A stretch of 43,932 bases of DNA from Thermoanaerobaculia bacterium (GTDB lineage Bacteria; Acidobacteriota; Thermoanaerobaculia; Multivoradales; J023): positions 1 to 43,932 of the forward strand of contig JALCBJ010000005.1 of NCBI GenBank assembly GCA_028066595.1, in the 5' to 3' direction. Below, piece by piece: positions 40,780 through 43,932 of the stretch. Position 1 is the first letter of the stretch. Each line of letters opens with the position of its first letter. The notes under the pieces are model-generated. The model had not been told where the DNA came from, made no database searches, and was given only the letters and a program-made list of their open reading frames with translations. The translations under genes were made by a program, and so were the position numbers.

Positions 40780-42057
40780 GTGAAAATATTCGAAGATCTG
40801 ACGTGGCGTGGCCTGGTCCACTCCGCCTCCGAAGGTGTGGAGAAGCACCTGGCGGAGAACCAGGTGACGCTGTACATCGGCTTCGATCCGACGGCCAAGA
40901 GTCTGCATGTCGGCTCCCTCCTGCAGATCCTGACCTTGGCTCGGATGCAGCGCGCTGGGCATCGGCCCATCGGCCTCGTCGGCGGCGGTACCGGCCTCAT
41001 CGGCGATCCGTCGGGCAAGACCGCCGAGCGCCAGCTGCTGACCAAGGAGCTGGTCGAGAAGAACCTGGCCGGCATCCGTTCCCAGTTGGAGCGTTTCCTG
41101 GACTTCGACGGACCGGAGGAAACGCGAGCACAGATGGTGGACAACGGTGAGTGGCTGACCACCATCCCGATGGTCGATTTCTTGCGTGACGTAGGCAAGC
41201 ACTTCACGGTCAACTACATGTTGGCGAAAGAGTCGGTGAAGAGCCGTCTCGAGAGTGAAGACGGTCTCTCCTTTACCGAGTTCAGCTACTTGCTTCTCCA
41301 GTCATACGATTTTCTCGTTCTTCACGACCGGTACGGTTGCACGCTCCAGAGTGGTGCTTCCGACCAGTGGGGCAACATCACCGCGGGCACGGAGTTGATC
41401 CGCAAGCTACGTCGCACCAAGGCCTATGGCCTGGTGTCGCCCCTCGTGACCTCGTCGTCCGGAGTCAAGTTCGGCAAGACCGAATCGGGTGCCGTGTGGC
41501 TGGATTCTCAGCTGACGTCCTACTACCGCTTCTATCAGTTCTGGCTCAACACCACCGACGAGGACGTGGTCAAGTACCTCAAGTACTTCACCTTTCTCAG
41601 CCATCGCGAGATCGAAGGTATCGCCGAAAACCACGACGCAGCTCGCCATCAGCGCGGCGCCCAGAAGCGCCTGGCGGAGGAGATGACGAGAATGGTTCAC
41701 GGCGAAACGGCACTGGCCACGGCGGTCCGTTCCTCGGAGGTTCTCTTCGGTGGCGAGCTGAAGGATCTCGAGCCGGCGGAGATCCTCGATGTGTTCGAGG
41801 ACGTGCCGTCGAGCGAGCTGGCTGCCGACGACCTGTCTGCCGGCGTCGGCGTCGTGGATCTCTTGGCCCAGAGTGGTCTGGCGCAGTCGAAGGGCGCTGC
41901 CCGGAGATTGGTGCGCGAGGGCGGTGCCTATCTCAACAACGTACGCATCGGCGACGAGCAGCAGAACGTGACACGCGAAGATTTTCTAGGCGGTCGAGTG
42001 TTGGTGCTGCGCAAGGGTCGCAAGGCGTATCACGTCGTACAGGTCCAGGGCGACTAA
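40780..42057 (+). CDS. tyrS: tyrosyl-tRNA synthetase
   Basis: 425 residues, normal for the bacterial type-1 enzyme. GTG start with GAGG upstream. It charges tRNA-Tyr with tyrosine through a class-I Rossmann active site: the HIGH motif appears as HVGSL (43-47) after YIGFDPTAKSL, the GASDQWGNITAG tyrosine pocket is intact, and the KMSKS loop is the variant KFGKT. A C-terminal S4 domain (about 355-420, AARRLVREGGAYLNN) binds tRNA. The alanine-dehydrogenase-like gene follows after 3 bp and is likely coupled. Confidence 0.97.
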   Translation: MKIFEDLTWRGLVHSASEGVEKHLAENQVTLYIGFDPTAKSLHVGSLLQILTLARMQRAGHRPIGLVGGGTGLIGDPSGKTAERQLLTKELVEKNLAGIRSQLERFLDFDGPEETRAQMVDNGEWLTTIPMVDFLRDVGKHFTVNYMLAKESVKSRLESEDGLSFTEFSYLLLQSYDFLVLHDRYGCTLQSGASDQWGNITAGTELIRKLRRTKAYGLVSPLVTSSSGVKFGKTESGAVWLDSQLTSYYRFYQFWLNTTDEDVVKYLKYFTFLSHREIEGIAENHDAARHQRGAQKRLAEEMTRMVHGETALATAVRSSEVLFGGELKDLEPAEILDVFEDVPSSELAADDLSAGVGVVDLLAQSGLAQSKGAARRLVREGGAYLNNVRIGDEQQNVTREDFLGGRVLVLRKGRKAYHVVQVQGD

Positions 42058-42060
42058 AGC

Positions 42061-43437
42061 GTGGCGCAGGACACCTCGACGCGGTCCGCCTCCTCGGAGA
42101 CGGGTTCGCACCCGACGATTCCCGTGCAGGATCAGCTCATCGCTGCATTGAACGAGGGAGCGGGAGAACCAGGACAACCGGTGCGCCTGCTGCTCGGTAC
42201 CGATCAATTCATCCGGCACGAGCGGAGAGTCGCCTTGACGCCGGAGCAGGTGCAGCGGCTATATCGGGATCTTGCCTCGGTGGGCGTAGAGGTCGACACG
42301 ACGGTTGCATCCAAAGCCGGAGCGCGAGCCGAGCCACCGTTCACCGACCAGCAGTACGAAGACGCTGGAGCGCGCATCGTGCCTGTGGACGAGCTGGTCC
42401 GGCAGGCTCCGTTCGACGTCGTTCACAGTTTGAAAGAGCCCACCGAATACGAAGCCACGTTGCCCGGGCCTTTCTTGCGCATCGGTGCCCTGCATCTACC
42501 CTCCTACCCGGAGGGTGTGTGCTCCATGCTCCGGTCCAGGAACTTCGCTGCAATCCTCGATGGTGCGGTGGTCGGTAACTGTTCCTACCACCTGTCGGGA
42601 GGCGATCGAACGCCGATCGTGGCGAGCATGTCGCGCTTCGCCGGTGCCGTGTCCGGGAGGAGAGTGACCGAAGGCACTCTCGCCAGAGGACTGAAACCTG
42701 GGAAGGTCGTCGTGGTCGGCGGTGGTGTTGCCGGCCGGGCAGCCATCGGGGAGATGAGAGACCAGGCAGCCCGGCTCATCGTCATCGAGCCATGGGAGCC
42801 AATGCGTCGAAAGCTAGAGACGAAGCTTCCCGCCTTGGGCTTCGATCGAGACCGATACGAGATTCGTGAGAACTTGGACGACAAGGTGTTCGTGGATGCC
42901 ATCGGCATCGTATTCGCCCACCGGACCGCCGCCAGAGCCGCGGAAAAAGTCTGTGACGAGACCCAGATCCGACGGATGACGAGAGGCGCTGTAATCGCCG
43001 ACATCGCCATCGACCAGGGTGGTTCGATCCGTCACGAGGGCTACGACGAGGCTGATCCAGCCGATGTCGCGCGGCGCAAGTACATAGAGCTGTTCGCGGG
43101 CGACTATTTTTACTACGGTGAGGTCAACATGCCGCGGGAAGAGCCTCGTCTGGCATCGATCCATCACGGAATGGCGTCGCTTCCATACATTACGCTGTTG
43201 CTGTCCCGCTGCGCCCGGCTCGGCGGACCTCGATCCGTGGCTTCGAGGCTGCTCGAGATGACACCCAAGATCCACGGTCCGGATGAGCCGGTCCAGCTGG
43301 ATCTCGTATCGGCGATGGAGCAGGATCTACGAAACGGTATCCTGCTGGCGGTCGTCGACGGTGATGCAGTGATCACCGACGCCGACGTCGAGTCCGATCC
43401 GGTACTACGCGACTGGGTTCAGAGCTGCGCGAGCTGA
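42061..43437 (+). CDS. alanine dehydrogenase / PNT-alpha family protein
   Basis: 458 residues. GTG start three bases after the tyrS stop, no obvious ribosome site, so translational coupling is likely. The N-terminal AlaDh/PNT domain (about 40-190) has RHERRVALTPEQV and VHSLKEPTEYE. The NAD-binding domain (about 215-345) has the glycine loop VVVGGGVAGRAA followed by the acidic IVIEPWEP. FAHRTAARAAEKV and ADIAIDQGGSI match the family pattern (ADIAIDQGG is conserved). It lacks some typical substrate residues of classical alanine dehydrogenase and carries a longer N-terminus, so a related activity is possible. Cytoplasmic oxidoreductase. Confidence 0.88.
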   Translation: MAQDTSTRSASSETGSHPTIPVQDQLIAALNEGAGEPGQPVRLLLGTDQFIRHERRVALTPEQVQRLYRDLASVGVEVDTTVASKAGARAEPPFTDQQYEDAGARIVPVDELVRQAPFDVVHSLKEPTEYEATLPGPFLRIGALHLPSYPEGVCSMLRSRNFAAILDGAVVGNCSYHLSGGDRTPIVASMSRFAGAVSGRRVTEGTLARGLKPGKVVVVGGGVAGRAAIGEMRDQAARLIVIEPWEPMRRKLETKLPALGFDRDRYEIRENLDDKVFVDAIGIVFAHRTAARAAEKVCDETQIRRMTRGAVIADIAIDQGGSIRHEGYDEADPADVARRKYIELFAGDYFYYGEVNMPREEPRLASIHHGMASLPYITLLLSRCARLGGPRSVASRLLEMTPKIHGPDEPVQLDLVSAMEQDLRNGILLAVVDGDAVITDADVESDPVLRDWVQSCAS

Positions 43438-43446
43438 GGAGTTTCC

Positions 43447-43932
43447 ATGATCGGAACGCGGTGGCGTCGGACACTCGGTGTTCTGTCGATCGTGCTCGTG
43501 GTCGGCTTGGCCTGGGTAGGCTGGAGGACGTCGCGGATGGCGGCCGTCGCGGTGGGCTATCCGGCCAAGATCGTCTGCTCGGAGACGTTCCTCGCCGACC
43601 GGGAGCTCGAAGACATCGTGGGTGACATGGTCGAGGATCCGATCCTCGATCGTCTACAGATCAGTGTCGATCGCCAGGAGCGCCGGGTGGAGGTATCGCT
43701 ATTCGGTATCTTCTCGGAGCAAGCGGTGTTTCGCGAAGGCCTGGGTTGTACTCGAGTGCCCGAAGGAGAGCAGCTCGTAGGCTCCTTGGAGCTCAAGCTC
43801 AGACGCCCCAATCTGTCGCTGTCGAAGCCACCGTCCCAGAAGCTGGCGGACGCAGTGGCCGTTGCCTTTGGAGAACCCGACCCGCTGCGACTTCGCAACA
43901 CCCGAGCGTTCGTCGTCATGCATCACGGAGAG
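43447..43932 (+). CDS. probable serine hydrolase (beta-lactamase family), 3' end beyond window
   Basis: Only the first 162 codons are present. GAGGAG precedes the ATG. A signal anchor covers about residues 10-25 (LGVLSIVLVVGLAWVGW). The following region (KIVCSETFLADRELEDI, then FREGLGCTRVP) and the terminal RNTRAFVVMHHGE match the leader and opening strand of exported beta-lactamase/6-aminohexanoate-oligomer-hydrolase-like serine hydrolases, in which TRAVVVxHxG precedes the catalytic SxxK. The catalytic residues would lie past the window end, so the call is tentative. It starts 10 bases after the dehydrogenase stop. Confidence 0.7.
   Translation, partial: MIGTRWRRTLGVLSIVLVVGLAWVGWRTSRMAAVAVGYPAKIVCSETFLADRELEDIVGDMVEDPILDRLQISVDRQERRVEVSLFGIFSEQAVFREGLGCTRVPEGEQLVGSLELKLRRPNLSLSKPPSQKLADAVAVAFGEPDPLRLRNTRAFVVMHHGE

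Overview
This is a GC-rich bacterial chromosome segment. Several traits suggest Acidobacteriota, possibly the Thermoanaerobaculia group. They include paired DUF1800/DUF1501 exported proteins, a protein with an IPTL-CTERM-like tail, tandem secreted proteins carrying a roughly 105-residue domain I associate with that phylum, an Nqr-type maturation factor, and a hut cluster of the HutF type. This assignment is inference from gene content; there is no rRNA in the window. No tRNA, rRNA or CRISPR array was seen.

Layout. (1) 1-6.2 kb is an accessory zone: two small ORFs, one apparently frameshifted; a dead IS3-family element with 13-bp terminal inverted repeats (615-1789); a 1310-residue multi-pass membrane protein with a large helical-repeat-like domain; and a 167-bp palindromic MITE-like repeat. 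(2) 6.3-12.1 kb holds a soluble hybrid histidine kinase, a small lipoprotein, and a minus-strand set: membrane protein, DUF1800, DUF1501. (3) 12.2-18.8 kb is a histidine-utilisation cluster, hutI-hutC-hutU on the minus strand and hutF-hutH on the plus strand, with the two divergent start codons only 24 bp apart. HutG is not in the window. (4) 18.9-22.2 kb holds a YbaN-like membrane protein, an exported CTERM-like protein, a class-1 isoprenoid-synthase-like protein and a YbaK deacylase.

(5) 22.36-29.16 kb is the most interesting part: a 6.8-kb integrative element inserted inside a dksA/traR-type zinc-finger gene. Identical 12-bp direct repeats flank it. Joining the two outer halves across this core rebuilds, in frame, a 118-residue DksA/TraR protein with a complete CxxC-x17-CxxC finger. 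The element carries a tyrosine recombinase next to one end, an HTH/AT-hook-like/RHH-like regulator, a primase-C-terminal-like DNA-binding protein, a HEPN-like protein (Rx4H motif), a second HTH protein, a pentapeptide-repeat membrane protein, and a small secreted protein whose tail is three near-identical copies of EGYPFVDPIG. I see no replication or conjugation genes, so it looks like a compact cargo island.

(6) 29.4-34.5 kb returns to chromosome: apbE and nqrM (flavinylation and maturation of Na+-NQR), a CBS-pair protein, a 0.5-kb gene-free stretch packed with hairpins that may be a structured RNA, an SDR oxidoreductase, a half copy of the MITE-like repeat, and an RlmL-type RNA methyltransferase. 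(7) 34.6-43.9 kb holds two tandem paralogous secreted proteins with four copies of one domain, an exported amidohydrolase, tyrS, an alanine dehydrogenase/transhydrogenase-family protein, and the start of a probable serine hydrolase cut by the window edge.
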